Below, one piece after another: positions 9,159 to 19,034 of a DNA stretch of 64,000 bases. Location of the stretch: positions 3,162,001 to 3,226,000 of the forward strand of contig NZ_CP081000.1 in assembly GCF_019645875.1 (NCBI RefSeq), read 5' to 3'. Position 1 is the first letter of the stretch, and each line of letters starts with the position of its first letter. Under the pieces are notes generated by a model, which was not told the DNA's origin, searched no databases, and saw only the letters and a list, made by a program, of their open reading frames with translations. The position numbers and the translations under genes were made by a program. The DNA is from Mycolicibacterium senegalense. Lineage in GTDB: Bacteria > Actinomycetota > Actinomycetes > Mycobacteriales > Mycobacteriaceae.

Positions 9159-10743
9159 GGATGACGACACCCCGGTGAACGGTCTGACGGCACCGCGGCA
9201 GCTCCGCATCTGCGGCCAGCCGCGGCAGTGCCGGCACCCGGGAGCGCGGATCGGTCGACCATCGCTGGACGGCGTTGGCCGGCGCGCTGACCTCGAGGTC
9301 CTCGGCCTCCCACACCGCGTAGCTGGCTGGGGCGCCGGGAGTGAGCGTGCCGGTGGAGCCATCGCGAACGCCGCCGGCCCGCCAGCCGCCGCGGGTGGCG
9401 GCAGCGAACGCGGCACGAGCTGAGATCGCGCTGCCCGCACTCTGGTGCGAGACCGCCGCACGCACGGTTTGCCAGGGGTTCATGCTGGTGACCGGGGTGT
9501 CCGAGCCGAACGCGAGAGGCACGCCTTCGGATGCTAACAGCGCGAACGGGTTCAGCTGGTGAACTCGGTCAAGCCCGAGACGCTGGGCATACATGCCGTC
9601 TTCCCCACCCCACAGGGCATCGAAGTTGGGTTGCATGCTGGCGATCACGCCCCAGGCTCCCAACTGCGCGGCCTGTTCGGGGTTGACCATCTCGAGATGT
9701 TCCAGACGGTGGCCGCAGCGGGCCAGGGCCGGACCGCCCAATCGTTGTGCCGCGGCGGCGAATCCTTCGACCACCGCAGCGACGGCAGCGTCACCGATGA
9801 CGTGGAAACCGGCCGGGACACCGGCCTCGGTGCAGGCCTGCACGTGCGTGGCGATGACCTCGGCGTCCAGATAGCAGGTGCCGCAGCTGTCGGGAGCGTC
9901 GCGGTAGGGCTCCTGCAGCCATGCGGTGCGTGAGCCGAGGGCACCGTCGACGAACAGGTCTCCGGCTAGGCCGCGGGCGCCGGTCTCGGCGATCAGGTGA
10001 CGAGCATGGTCGGCGTCGCCGGCCGGTTCGCCCCAGTACCCGAGGACCTCTACGCCGTGCTCCAGCGCACGAAGTTCCTGCCAGTCGAGCAGACCGCCGA
10101 TCTGTGGACCGGCGCACTCATGAACCGCGGCGATGCCCATCGCGGCGGCGTGATCGAGTGCGGCGACGCGGGCGGCGTGCCGTTGCTGCGGGGTCAGCTG
10201 CTCACGCGCGGCCGCGCGCACCAGATGATGAGCCTGCGCGCTCAGCGGACGCTGCGGGTCGAACCCGGTGGCCTCGACCAGGGCAGGAACCAACCGGCGC
10301 AGCGCGGTCGTCGCGGCGGCCGAATGCACGTCCACGCGGGCCAGATAGGCGGGGCGCTCACCCAGCACCGCATCGAGGTCATCGGTGCTCGGGCCGGCCT
10401 GCTCGGGCCAACCCGACTCGTCCCAGCCGTGGCCCCATATCGGACCGTCAGGGTGGCGGCGCGCGTACTCATCCACCAGGCGCAGGCAGTGCTGCAATGA
10501 GGTGGCCCCACGAAGGTCCAGTCCGTCCAGGCTGAGCCCGGTCGAAGTCAGGTGAACGTGGCTGTCGACGAATGCGGGTGCGACGAAGCCGCCGTCCAGG
10601 TCGACGACCTCGGCTTCGGGAAACTGCGAGCGGCCGACATCATCGGTACCCAGCCACGCCACTACCCCGTCGCGGACGGCGAAAGCGGTCGCGTCGGGAT
10701 AGCTGGGGCTGTGGATGCGCCCGTTGATCAGAAGGGTGGTCAC
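9148..10743 (-). CDS. Amidohydrolase family 3 protein (YtcJ/NfdA-like; Rv2052c position)
   Basis: 531 residues with a GTG start at 10743. A metal-dependent TIM-barrel hydrolase: the composite beta-sandwich start [18 protein letters not shown], the metal-binding [36 protein letters not shown] and the terminal Asp motif AFGSDTPV are all visible. Family members hydrolyse amides, formamides or exoenzyme substrates; the substrate here is unknown. Position and length match Rv2052c (535 residues). It sits between fxsA (17 bp) and lnt (11-bp overlap) in the minus-strand operon, which suggests but does not prove a link to envelope lipid metabolism. Confidence 0.86.
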   Translation of the reverse strand: MTTLLINGRIHSPSYPDATAFAVRDGVVAWLGTDDVGRSQFPEAEVVDLDGGFVAPAFVDSHVHLTSTGLSLDGLDLRGATSLQHCLRLVDEYARRHPDGPIWGHGWDESGWPEQAGPSTDDLDAVLGERPAYLARVDVHSAAATTALRRLVPALVEATGFDPQRPLSAQAHHLVRAAAREQLTPQQRHAARVAALDHAAAMGIAAVHECAGPQIGGLLDWQELRALEHGVEVLGYWGEPAGDADHARHLIAETGARGLAGDLFVDGALGSRTAWLQEPYRDAPDSCGTCYLDAEVIATHVQACTEAGVPAGFHVIGDAAVAAVVEGFAAAAQRLGGPALARCGHRLEHLEMVNPEQAAQLGAWGVIASMQPNFDALWGGEDGMYAQRLGLDRVHQLNPFALLASEGVPLAFGSDTPVTSMNPWQTVRAAVSHQSAGSAISARAAFAAATRGGWRAGGVRDGSTGTLTPGAPASYAVWEAEDLEVSAPANAVQRWSTDPRSRVPALPRLAADAELPRCRQTVHRGVVIHGQ

Positions 10744-10760
10744 ACTGTTTCGGCTGGCGG

Positions 10761-11255
10761 TTAGGCCTTGGGAGGCAGGCGGTACGGGTCGATGTCGTTG
10801 ACGTCGATTACTTCGCCGTCAATGTAGTCGCCCGTCCCGTGCCGATAACCAGCGGACCCGGTGGCTGCGCCGAAACCGGCGGGCGCCGCGACGATGATCG
10901 GCATGCGCCGGGCAACCAGGCCGGTGAGCACCGGGCGGGCTGCGGCCCGGGTCGGCGGCAGCAGCAACACCGCGCCGAGAACGGAGCTCGCCAGTCCGGG
11001 AATCACCACCAGCACGGTGCCCAGCGCCACCAGCACGCTGTCGGACACCGCGCCCTGGGGGTTGGACAACCCACCGGACAATCCCGCGCGCAGGCGACGG
11101 ATCTGCCGGTTGAGCTGCGAACCGGCCAGTGCCAGGCCGATCACGAACGAGGCCGACAGCAGCAGCACGGTGTAGCCGAACCCGATGGTCGCCACCAGGG
11201 CGACCATCACCGCCATCTCAACCAGGAGATAGATCAGAAACAGCCGCTTTGCCAT
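10761..11255 (-). CDS. fxsA: FxsA-family cytoplasmic membrane protein
   Basis: 164 residues. It begins MAKRLFLIYLLVEMAVMVAL, the FxsA-family start, with three to four hydrophobic segments in the first 110 residues and a conserved PGLASSVLGAVLLLPPTRAA motif, then a soluble acidic tail (YIDGEVIDVNDIDPYRLPPK). In E. coli FxsA sequesters the phage T7 exclusion protein PifA; the native role in actinobacteria is unknown. It corresponds to Rv2053c and is the first gene of the fxsA-amidohydrolase-lnt-ppm1 run. Confidence 0.88.
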   Translation of the reverse strand: MAKRLFLIYLLVEMAVMVALVATIGFGYTVLLLSASFVIGLALAGSQLNRQIRRLRAGLSGGLSNPQGAVSDSVLVALGTVLVVIPGLASSVLGAVLLLPPTRAAARPVLTGLVARRMPIIVAAPAGFGAATGSAGYRHGTGDYIDGEVIDVNDIDPYRLPPKA

Positions 11256-11323
11256 GCCTGCTCAACGATCGAGGGGACGCTCGGGTTCCTCACCGGTTGC
11301 CGCACTGCCGACGGGACCAGGGC

Positions 11324-11707
11324 TCAGGTCACCGGTTTGAGCGAGATCGAAACATTGTTCTTCATGCCACCGCGCAGCTTGGAGAAGAGGTTGAAGGTTT
11401 TTCCCAGCAGTCCGTAGCGCTTGCCGATCGCGTCGTAGGTGGCGCCGTTGGCGGATTTGGGCAGAATCTCGGCGACGGCCTCGACCGCTTCGCTCTTGGG
11501 GTTGCCGCGCACGTCACACACCGCCACCGTGACCCGCGGCGTGTTGCGGATCCGCTTCACCTTCCAGGAGGACTCCTGGGTGATGACGACCAATCCGTCG
11601 GACGACGGCGCGGCCCAGATCGCGGTCGGCTTGGGCCGCCCGTCCTTGGTGAAGGTGGTCAGCAGGACGTAGTCGGCCTTGGCGACATCGGCGAAGGTGA
11701 GAGCCAT
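11324..11707 (-). CDS. PPOX-class F420-dependent enzyme, Rv2061c family
   Basis: 127 residues forming a split-barrel flavin/deazaflavin-binding fold. It starts MALTFADVAKADYVLLTTFTK and contains GRPKPTAIWAAPSSDGLVV, WKVKRIRNTPRVTVAVCDVRG and the C-terminal KRYGLLGKTFNLFSKLRGG, the pattern of the Rv2061 subgroup of F420-dependent pyridoxamine oxidase-like enzymes. The physiological substrate is unknown. It lies 20 bp downstream of cobN on the same strand, as in M. tuberculosis, so it is probably translated from the cobN transcript. Confidence 0.87.
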   Translation of the reverse strand: MALTFADVAKADYVLLTTFTKDGRPKPTAIWAAPSSDGLVVITQESSWKVKRIRNTPRVTVAVCDVRGNPKSEAVEAVAEILPKSANGATYDAIGKRYGLLGKTFNLFSKLRGGMKNNVSISLKPVT

Positions 11708-11727
11708 GGCACGAATCTAGACCGTGG

Positions 11728-14700
11728 TCAGCCTTCCAGCTCGCCTTCGGTTTCCAGCAGCACCTGCCGCAACCCGTCGAGCGTTGCCTGTTCGGGTTTG
11801 GCCCACATCCCGCGGCCCGCCGCCTCCAGCAGTCGCTCTGCCATGCCGTGCAGCGCCCACGGATTGGATTCGGACATGAACTTGCGGTTCTCGTCGTCGA
11901 GCACGTACTCGGCCGAGAGCCGCTCGTACATCCAGTCGGCCATCACGTGGGCGGTGGCGTCGTAGCCGAACAGATAGTCGACGGTGGCCGCCATCTCGAA
12001 AGCGCCCTTGTAGCCGTGCCGGCGCATGGCGGTGATCCAGCGCGGGTTGACCACGCGGGCCCGGAAGACGCGGTTGGTCTCTTCCGACAGGGTGCGGGTG
12101 CGGACCGCGTCGGGACGGGTGTTGTCGCCGATGTAGGCCGCCGGCGCCTGACCGGTCAACGCCCGCACGGTGGCGACCATGCCGCCGTGGTACTGGAAGT
12201 AGTCGTCGGAGTCGGCGATGTCGTGTTCGCGGGTGTCGGTGTTCTTGGCCGCCACCGCGATTCGCCGGTAGGCCCGGTTCATGTCGTCGGAGGCGGGCGC
12301 ACCGTCGAGTCCCCGGCCGTACGCGAAGCCGCCCCAGGCGGTGTACACCTCGGCCAGGTCTGCGTCGTCACGCCAGTTGCGGCTGTCGATCAGCTGCAGC
12401 AGGCCCGCGCCGTAAGTTCCCGGCTTGGAGCCGAAAATCCTTGTCGTGGCCCGCCTCTGATCACCGTGCTCGGCCAGGTCGGCTTGCGCGTGGGCACGCA
12501 CGTAGTTGTCGTCGGCCGACTCGTCGAGGCCGGCCACCAAGGCCACGGCATCGTCGAGCATGGTCACCACGTGCGGGAAGGCGTCACGGAAGAATCCGGA
12601 GATGCGCACCGTGACGTCGATGCGCGGGCGGCCGAGCTCGGACAGCTCGATCGGCTCCAAGTCGACCACGCGGCGCGAGGCGTCATCCCACACCGGCCGC
12701 ACCCCGAGCAGTGCCAGCACCTCGGCGATGTCGTCACCCGCGGTGCGCATGGCTGAGGTGCCCCACACGGACAGGCCGACGGACTGCGGCCAGCGACCGT
12801 AATCGGTCCGGTAGCGATCCAACAACGAATCCGCCATCGCCACCCCGGTTTCCCAGGCCAGCCTGGACGGGACGGCCTTGGGATCGACCGAGTAGAAGTT
12901 GCGCCCGGTGGGCAGCACGTTGACCAGGCCGCGCAGCGGTGACCCGGACGGGCCGGACTCGATGAAGCCGCCGGCCAGGGCCCGCAACACCTGGTCGATC
13001 TCGCCTGCCGTGCCGGCCAGACGCGGCACCACCTCGGTGGCGGCGAACCGCAGGATCCGGGCTACCTCCGGGTTGTCCGTGATCTTGTCCACTGCGCCTG
13101 CGTCCCAACCGGTTTCCTGCAGGGCGGCAACCAGTTCGCGGGCACCGGCCTCGGCGGCGTCGACGGCCGCGCGGTCGTCGCTGCCGTCTTCGGTGAGCCC
13201 GAGCGCCTGCCGCAGCCCGGGGACGGTCTGCTCGCCGCCGAACAGCTGCCGGGCCCGCAGGATGGCCAGCACCAGGTCGAGTTCGCCTTCCCCGGCGGGC
13301 TTCTGGCCCAGCACGTGCAGACCGTCACGGATCTGCACGTCCTTGATCTCGCACAGCCAGCCGTCGACGTGCAGCAGCATGTCGTCGAAGGAGTCTTCGT
13401 CGGGACGGTCCTCCAGGCCCAGGTCGTGGTCCATCTTGGCCGCACGCATCAAGGTCCAGATCTGCTGCCGGATGGCGGGCAGCTTGCCGGGGTCCAGGGC
13501 CGAAACGGTGGAGTGCTCGTCGAGCAGCTGCTCGAGTTTGGCGATGTCACCGTAGGTTTCGGCGCGGGCCATCGGCGGGATCAGGTGGTCGATCAGGGTG
13601 GCATGGGCCCGGCGCTTGGCCTGGGTGCCCTCCCCCGGGTCGTTGACCAGGAACGGGTAGAGCAGCGGCAGGTCACCGAGCGCGGCGTCGGTGCCGCAGG
13701 CAGCGCTCATGCCCAGGGTCTTGCCGGGCAGCCATTCGAGGTTGCCGTGCTTGCCCAGGTGCACGACCACGTGCGCACCGAACGAACCGGGGAACGACGA
13801 GTCCAGCCAGCGGTAGGCGGCCAGATAGTGGTGGCTGGGCGGCAGGTCGGGGTCGTGGTAGATGGCCACCGGGTTCTCGCCGAAGCCTCGGGGCGGCTGC
13901 ACGATCAGCACCACGTTGCCGGATTGGATTGCCGCGATGACGATCTCGCCCTCGGGATCGCGGCTGCGGTCGACGAACAGCTCACCCGGCGGCGGGCCCC
14001 AGTGCTCGACGACGGCATCGGCGAGTTCGGCGGGCAGCGTCGCGAACCAGGCTCGGTAGTCCTTGGCCGGGACGCGAATCGGATTGGCCGCCAGCGCCTC
14101 GTCGGTCAACCAGTCCGGGTCCTGCCCGCCGCGCTCGATCAGCGAATGGATCAACGCGTCCCCGTCGCCGGAGTCGATGCCCGGGATGTCACCGATGTCG
14201 TAGCCGGCCTCGCGCATGGCACGCAGCAGTGCGACAGCACTGGCCGGGGTGTCCAGGCCGACGGCGTTGCCGATGCGGGCATGCTTGGTCGGGTAGGCCG
14301 AAAACACCACGGCCACACGTTTTTCCGCAGCCGGGATGGCGCGCAGCCGGGCATGGCGCACGGCCAGACCGGCTACCCGCGCGCAGCGTTCCGGGTCGGC
14401 GACGTAAGAGATCAACCCTTCCGAATCGATCTCCTTGAAGGAGAACGGCACCGTGATGATGCGACCGTCGAACTCGGGAACGGCAACCTGGGTGGCGACG
14501 TCCAGCGGCGACATCCCGTCGTCATTGGTGGCCCAATCCGACCTCGAGCTGGTCAGGCACAGCCCTTGCAGGATCGGAATGTCCAGTGCGGCAAGGTGAG
14601 CGACGTTCCAGGAATCGTCGTTGCCGCCGGCGCCGACCGCTGCCGGGGTCGCGCCGCCGGCGGCGAGCACGGTGGTGACGAGCGCATCGGCGGTGCCGAG

Positions 14701-15315
14701 CAGCTCGAGCAGTTCGGGCTCGGCGGTGCGCAGCGAGGCGCAGAACACCGGCAACGCGCGCCCGCCGGCCTGTTCGACGGCCTCGCACAGCGCCTCGACG
14801 TAAGCGGTGTTCCCGGCCAGCTGCTGGGCGCGGTAGTAGAGCACGGCGACGGTCGGGCCGTCCGCCACAGGGGCAGCGGCACGCTCCAGGACGCCCCAAC
14901 TCGGGGTGGTCACCGGAGCCGCGAATCCGAATCCCGTCATCAGCAGGGTGTCGGACAGGAACGAGTGCAGGTTCGCCAGATTCTGCACGCCGCCCTGAGC
15001 CAGGTAGATGTGCGTCTGCAGGGCGGCGCCCTGTGGAGCCGTCGAATGCCCCATCAATTCGGCATCGGGCGATTGCTCGCCACTGACCACGACGGTCGGC
15101 ACGCCACTGGCCACCACGCTGTCGATGCCGTCCTGCCAGGCCCGGTAGCCGCCGAGGATCCGGATCACCGCGATGTCGGCGCCGTCGAGCAATTCCTCGA
15201 GTTCACCGTCGACCAGCCGCGATGGATTGGCCCAGCGGTACCGAGCCCCGCTGGCACGGGCAGTGATCAGGTCGGTGTCCGAGGTCGACAGCAGCAGGAC
15301 GGTGGGAGCAAACAC
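11728..15315 (-). CDS. cobN: Cobaltochelatase subunit CobN
   Basis: 1195 residues against 1194 in M. tuberculosis, from the GTG at 15315 (VFAPTVLLLSTSDTDLITAR); a longer open frame continues upstream but has no family similarity, and GGGGGGT precedes this GTG. CobN is the large subunit of the aerobic ATP-dependent chelatase that inserts cobalt into hydrogenobyrinate a,c-diamide, working with ChlD/ChlI-like partners encoded elsewhere. Family signatures include FGAHVVVHLGKHGNLEWLPG, LYPFLVNDPGEGTQAKRR and the Lys-Pro-Gly stretch SKPGTYGAGLLQLI. Cytoplasmic. It diverges from cobG; a 35-codon membrane microprotein gene lies just upstream in the same direction. Confidence 0.97.
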   Translation of the reverse strand: MFAPTVLLLSTSDTDLITARASGARYRWANPSRLVDGELEELLDGADIAVIRILGGYRAWQDGIDSVVASGVPTVVVSGEQSPDAELMGHSTAPQGAALQTHIYLAQGGVQNLANLHSFLSDTLLMTGFGFAAPVTTPSWGVLERAAAPVADGPTVAVLYYRAQQLAGNTAYVEALCEAVEQAGGRALPVFCASLRTAEPELLELLGTADALVTTVLAAGGATPAAVGAGGNDDSWNVAHLAALDIPILQGLCLTSSRSDWATNDDGMSPLDVATQVAVPEFDGRIITVPFSFKEIDSEGLISYVADPERCARVAGLAVRHARLRAIPAAEKRVAVVFSAYPTKHARIGNAVGLDTPASAVALLRAMREAGYDIGDIPGIDSGDGDALIHSLIERGGQDPDWLTDEALAANPIRVPAKDYRAWFATLPAELADAVVEHWGPPPGELFVDRSRDPEGEIVIAAIQSGNVVLIVQPPRGFGENPVAIYHDPDLPPSHHYLAAYRWLDSSFPGSFGAHVVVHLGKHGNLEWLPGKTLGMSAACGTDAALGDLPLLYPFLVNDPGEGTQAKRRAHATLIDHLIPPMARAETYGDIAKLEQLLDEHSTVSALDPGKLPAIRQQIWTLMRAAKMDHDLGLEDRPDEDSFDDMLLHVDGWLCEIKDVQIRDGLHVLGQKPAGEGELDLVLAILRARQLFGGEQTVPGLRQALGLTEDGSDDRAAVDAAEAGARELVAALQETGWDAGAVDKITDNPEVARILRFAATEVVPRLAGTAGEIDQVLRALAGGFIESGPSGSPLRGLVNVLPTGRNFYSVDPKAVPSRLAWETGVAMADSLLDRYRTDYGRWPQSVGLSVWGTSAMRTAGDDIAEVLALLGVRPVWDDASRRVVDLEPIELSELGRPRIDVTVRISGFFRDAFPHVVTMLDDAVALVAGLDESADDNYVRAHAQADLAEHGDQRRATTRIFGSKPGTYGAGLLQLIDSRNWRDDADLAEVYTAWGGFAYGRGLDGAPASDDMNRAYRRIAVAAKNTDTREHDIADSDDYFQYHGGMVATVRALTGQAPAAYIGDNTRPDAVRTRTLSEETNRVFRARVVNPRWITAMRRHGYKGAFEMAATVDYLFGYDATAHVMADWMYERLSAEYVLDDENRKFMSESNPWALHGMAERLLEAAGRGMWAKPEQATLDGLRQVLLETEGELEG

Positions 15316-15379
15316 CCCCCATTCGTACCGCACCGGCCGCCCGATCGGGGCAGCCGGTGCGGCAGAGGTCGTCGAGACG

Positions 15380-15487
15380 TCAGGGCTGGGTCTCACCGAA
15401 GCGGTTGTGCCACGACTGCCGGTACGGCGAACCCGCCGTCGCGACGAGCAACAGGACGAATGCGACAAATGCACCGAAGGCAAGCAT
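15380..15487 (-). CDS. Unannotated 35-residue membrane microprotein upstream of cobN
   Basis: ATG at 15487, TGA at 15380-15382. The start is preceded by AAAGGAG with an 8-nt gap (minus strand), one of the best ribosome-binding sites in the window. Residues 1-19, MLAFGAFVAFVLLLVATAG, form a single membrane helix; the remaining 16 (ending NRFGETQP) are polar with one Trp and one His. It ends 64 bp before cobN and lies in the cobN leader. No family is recognised. The size is too small for CbtB, which normally has a His-rich tail. It could be a chelatase- or cobalt-transport-associated peptide, or a translated leader that controls cobN; both are inference. Confidence 0.6.
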   Translation of the reverse strand: MLAFGAFVAFVLLLVATAGSPYRQSWHNRFGETQP

Positions 15488-15670
15488 GGATCGCTCCTTT
15501 CATCGGACCTCTGATCGAGGTCGTCAACTTCCCGGTACCGATGGTCCCGGGAACCCTCGTCAACGCTACGTCCCGAGGTGGTGAAAATGGCTTATCTGTA
15601 AGCGACCGAACAGGTTTGCGGCCCAGTGGCCGATGTCACAGCCACCGCCGAAAGTAAGATGGCGGGCACC

Positions 15671-16789
15671 ATGATCAGGACCCGAGACCAGGACGCCTGC
15701 CCCGGTGCGCTGACGGTGCATCAGGCCGCCGACGGCGCTCTGGTGCGACTGCGGCTGCCCGGCGGGATGATCACCTCGGCCCAGCTGACCACCCTGGCCC
15801 AGGTGGCCGAGGAGTTCGGCTCTCCCGCAATGGAACTGACTTCCCGCGGCAACATCCAGATCCGGGCGGTGACCGACACCGACGCGGCAGCCACAGCGCT
15901 GACGGCGGCGGGCCTGCTGCCGTCACCGACCCATGAGCGGGCCCGCAACATCGTGGCCTCCCCACTGTCCGGACGCTCGGGCGGCCTCACCGATGTCCGC
16001 CCGCTGGTCGTCGACCTCGACCGCGCCATCCAGTCCGAACCGGCATTGGCCACCCTGCCGGGCAGGTTCTGGTTCAGCCTCGACGACGGCCGTGGCGACA
16101 TATCCGGGATCGACGCCGACGCCGGGGCGCACGCCCGCGATGACGGCACGTTCGCGCTCCTGCTGGCCGGACGCGACACCGGAGTGCGTCTCGACACGGG
16201 TGACGTGGTCGCCAGCCTCGTCGAGATCGCCCGTCGTTTCCTCGGTATCCGTGGAAAAGCTTGGCGCATAACCGAACTCGACGACCACGCGGCCCTACTG
16301 GAGGGCCTGACCGCGAGCGCGCCGACCGGCGCCACCTGGCCGCCGACACTGATCCCTCCGGTCGGCTGGATCGAGCAACGCGATGGCGACATCGCACTCG
16401 GGGCCGCGGTGCCGCTGGGTGTACTGCAGGCCCGGGTCGCCCGTTTCCTGGCCGCCGTCGAGACCCCGCTGGTGATCACCCCGTGGCGCTCGGTGCTGGT
16501 GTGCGACGTCCCCGAGGGCATCGCGGACACCGCACTACGCGTGCTGGCACCACTGGGTCTGGTGTTCGACGAGGACTCGCCATGGCTGCGGCTCAGCGCC
16601 TGCACCGGCAGCCCCGGCTGCGCGAAATCCGCCGCCGATGTGCGCGCCGACGCCGCCGAGGCGGTCAACGCGCCCACGGGCACGCACCGGCATTTCGTGG
16701 GGTGTGATCGGGCCTGCGGCAGCCCGCCCTCCGGAGAGGTCCTGGTCGCCGCCGAGGACGGATACCGGCTGCGTATGCCGCCCCCGTAG
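15671..16789 (+). CDS. cobG: Precorrin-3B synthase CobG
   Basis: About 372 residues. An oxygen-dependent monooxygenase of the sulfite/nitrite-reductase fold that makes precorrin-3B, the step that defines the aerobic cobalamin route. The N-terminal half has the ferredoxin-like domain (ALTVHQAADGALVRLRLPGG) and ELTSRGNIQIR; the 4Fe-4S ligands are visible as SACTGSPGCAKS and GCDRACGSP near the C-terminus. I chose the ATG at 15671 (MIRTRDQDACPGAL) because it matches the M. tuberculosis start; ATG 15659 or GTG 15626 are in frame and possible. First gene of cobG-cobH-cobIJ. Confidence 0.92.
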   Translation: MIRTRDQDACPGALTVHQAADGALVRLRLPGGMITSAQLTTLAQVAEEFGSPAMELTSRGNIQIRAVTDTDAAATALTAAGLLPSPTHERARNIVASPLSGRSGGLTDVRPLVVDLDRAIQSEPALATLPGRFWFSLDDGRGDISGIDADAGAHARDDGTFALLLAGRDTGVRLDTGDVVASLVEIARRFLGIRGKAWRITELDDHAALLEGLTASAPTGATWPPTLIPPVGWIEQRDGDIALGAAVPLGVLQARVARFLAAVETPLVITPWRSVLVCDVPEGIADTALRVLAPLGLVFDEDSPWLRLSACTGSPGCAKSAADVRADAAEAVNAPTGTHRHFVGCDRACGSPPSGEVLVAAEDGYRLRMPPP

Positions 16790-16792
16790 GGT

Positions 16793-17425
16793 ATGCGGGT
16801 GCTCGACTACATCCGTGACGCCGCGGAGATCTACCGGCAGTCGTTCGCGACGATCCGCGCAGAGGCGAACCTGTCGCACTTCCCCGACGATGTGTCGCGG
16901 GTGGTGGTCCGACTGATCCACACCTGCGGTCAGGTCGACGTCGCCGATCATGTCTCCTACACCGACGACGTCGTAACCAGGGCGCATGCCGCGCTCGCGG
17001 CGGGCGCCCCGGTGCTGTGCGACTCGTCGATGGTGGCGGCCGGCATCACGCGCTCACGGTTGCCCGCCGACAACGAGGTGGTCTCACTGGTGGCTGACCC
17101 GCGTGCCCCGGAATTGGCGGCGAAGTTGGGCTTCACCCGTTCGGCGGCAGCGGTCGACCTGTGGGCCGAGCGCCTCGGCGGCGCGGTGGTCGCGATCGGC
17201 AACGCGCCGACCGCCCTGTTCCGGCTGCTGGAGCTGCTCGACGACGGCGCGCCCGTACCGGCCGCGGTGCTGGGCGGGCCCGTCGGATTCGTCGGCTCGG
17301 CCCAGTCCAAGCAGGAACTCATCGAGCGCCCGCGTGGCATGTCCTATCTGGTGGTGACCGGTCGGCGCGGTGGTAGCGCCATGGCCGCGGCCGCCGTCAA
17401 TTCGATTGCGAGTGAGCGCGAGTGA
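16793..17425 (+). CDS. cobH: Precorrin-8X methylmutase CobH
   Basis: 210 residues. It moves the C-11 methyl group to C-12, converting precorrin-8X to hydrogenobyrinate. The active-site His lies in [16 protein letters not shown], and the family motifs [25 protein letters not shown] and [14 protein letters not shown] are all present. It starts 3 bp after the cobG stop and its TGA overlaps the GTG of cobIJ by 4 bp, so the three genes are translationally coupled. Cytoplasmic. Confidence 0.96.
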   Translation: MRVLDYIRDAAEIYRQSFATIRAEANLSHFPDDVSRVVVRLIHTCGQVDVADHVSYTDDVVTRAHAALAAGAPVLCDSSMVAAGITRSRLPADNEVVSLVADPRAPELAAKLGFTRSAAAVDLWAERLGGAVVAIGNAPTALFRLLELLDDGAPVPAAVLGGPVGFVGSAQSKQELIERPRGMSYLVVTGRRGGSAMAAAAVNSIASERE

Positions 17426-18948
17426 ACATCGAGACCACCAAACGCGGAACCCTGTACGGCGTCGGGCTGGGCCCCGGCGATCCGGAGCTCGTCACGGTGA
17501 AGGCGGCTCGGCTGATCGCCGCGGCGGACGTCGTGGCCTATCACAGCGCCAGGCACGGACACAGCATCGCCCGGGGCATCGCCGCGCCGTACCTGCGCGA
17601 AGGCCAGCTCGAAGAGCACCTGGTCTATCCGGTGACCACCGAGACCACCGACCATCCGGGCGGGTACGTCGGCGCGATGGAGGACTTCTACGCGGCGGCC
17701 GCCGAGCGCATCGCGGCGCATCTGGAGGCCGGCCGCGACGTGGCCCTGCTGGCCGAGGGCGACCCGCTGTTCTACAGCTCCTACATGCACATGCACACCC
17801 GGCTCACCGAGCGGTTCGACGCGGTCATCGTCCCCGGTGTCACCTCGGTGAGCGCCGCCTCGGCCGCCACGGGCACCCCGCTGGTGCAGGGCGACGACGT
17901 GCTGACGATCCTGCCCGGCACCCTGCCCACAGCGGAGCTGGAACGGCGCCTGGCCGACACCGACGCGGCCGTCGTGCTCAAGCTCGGCCGGTCCTACACC
18001 CGGGTGCGCCAAGCCCTCGAATCGACAGGACGGCTGGACGAGGCGTACTACGTCGAGCGCGCCAGCACAGACCGGCAGCGGGTCGCGCCCGCCGGCGAGA
18101 TGGGCGCCGACGGCGGCGCGGACATCAAGGTGCCGTACTTCTCGCTGGCCATGGTCCCCGGCCGGTCCCGGTCCACCGCACCGCAAGGCAGCGTGGTGGT
18201 CGTCGGCCTCGGACCCGGCGACTCGGATTGGATGACCCCGCAGAGCCGCCGCGAGCTGGCCGCGGCCACCGACCTGATCGGCTACGGCCCCTATCTCGAT
18301 CGAGTCGGGGCCCGCGCCGGGCAGCACCACCACCCCAGCGACAACACCGACGAGCCGGCCCGCGCTCAACTGGCCTGCAAGCTCGCGCAGGAGGGCCGCA
18401 CGGTCGCGGTGGTCTCGTCGGGCGATCCCGGTGTCTTCGCGATGGCCACCGCGGTGCTCGAAGAGGCCAAGCAGTGGCCCGGCGTCGAGGTGCGCGTGAT
18501 TCCGGCGATGACGGCGGCTCAGGCGGTCGCCAGCCGGGTGGGCGCCCCGCTCGGCCACGACTACGCCGTGATCTCGCTGTCGGACCGGCTCAAGCCGTGG
18601 GACGTGATCGTCGAACGCCTCAGGGCGGCGGCCAAAGCCGATCTGGCGCTGGCGATCTACAACCCGGCCTCCAAGAGCCGAACCTGGCAGGTGGGCGCCA
18701 TGCGCGAACTGCTGCTCGAATACCGGGATCCGAGCACCCCGGTGGTCGTCGCCCGCGCCGTATCCGGGGCGCAGCCCGGCCCCGGTGAGCGGGTGACCGT
18801 GGTGCGCCTGGCCGACCTGGACCCGGCCCAGGTGGACATGCGCACGATGCTGATCGTCGGCTCGTCCCAGACGCAGTGGTACACGGGTTCGGCGGCCGGC
18901 GACGCCACCGAGGACCGGGTGTTCACCCCGCGCCACTACCCCGGCTGA
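17422..18948 (+). CDS. cobIJ: Bifunctional CobI-CobJ methyltransferase
   Basis: 508 residues, the same length as M. tuberculosis Rv2066. It is a natural fusion: residues 1 to about 245 are precorrin-2 C20-methyltransferase ([20 protein letters not shown]) and about 250-500 are precorrin-3B C17-methyltransferase ([37 protein letters not shown]). Each half has the SAM-binding GxGPGD motif of the tetrapyrrole methylases. The GTG start overlaps the cobH stop. The gene ends the cob operon on this strand; an SigA-type promoter for the next gene follows. Confidence 0.96.
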   Translation: MNIETTKRGTLYGVGLGPGDPELVTVKAARLIAAADVVAYHSARHGHSIARGIAAPYLREGQLEEHLVYPVTTETTDHPGGYVGAMEDFYAAAAERIAAHLEAGRDVALLAEGDPLFYSSYMHMHTRLTERFDAVIVPGVTSVSAASAATGTPLVQGDDVLTILPGTLPTAELERRLADTDAAVVLKLGRSYTRVRQALESTGRLDEAYYVERASTDRQRVAPAGEMGADGGADIKVPYFSLAMVPGRSRSTAPQGSVVVVGLGPGDSDWMTPQSRRELAAATDLIGYGPYLDRVGARAGQHHHPSDNTDEPARAQLACKLAQEGRTVAVVSSGDPGVFAMATAVLEEAKQWPGVEVRVIPAMTAAQAVASRVGAPLGHDYAVISLSDRLKPWDVIVERLRAAAKADLALAIYNPASKSRTWQVGAMRELLLEYRDPSTPVVVARAVSGAQPGPGERVTVVRLADLDPAQVDMRTMLIVGSSQTQWYTGSAAGDATEDRVFTPRHYPG

Positions 18949-18976
18949 ACACACCACTGACTCGCGTCGATTTTTA

Positions 18977-19005
18977 TTGACTGCTGTCAGAAAGCCCGAT
19001 AGTGT
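18977..19005 (+). promoter_or_regulatory. SigA-type promoter with a small palindrome, for the TetR-phosphotransferase operon
   Basis: TTGACT at 18977-18982, a 17-bp spacer and TAGTGT at 19000-19005. TGAC-TGCT-GTCA at 18978-18989 is a short palindrome over the -35 box and could be the operator of the TetR protein encoded downstream. The -10 box covers a GTG at 19002, which excludes that codon as a start. Confidence 0.6.
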
Positions 19006-19034
19006 CCGGCGTCACACCCGATCGAGGGAGAGCC

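Noticed and set aside
15488..15670. Possible cobalamin riboswitch between cobN and cobG (GCCACTGG on the minus strand).
   Set aside because: Only this short palindromic piece matches; the B12-box and the other conserved riboswitch cores are not found on either strand.
19002..19034. GTG at 19002 as the start of the TetR gene.
   Set aside because: It lies inside the -10 box of a good SigA-type promoter; GTG 19035 has a ribosome-binding site.
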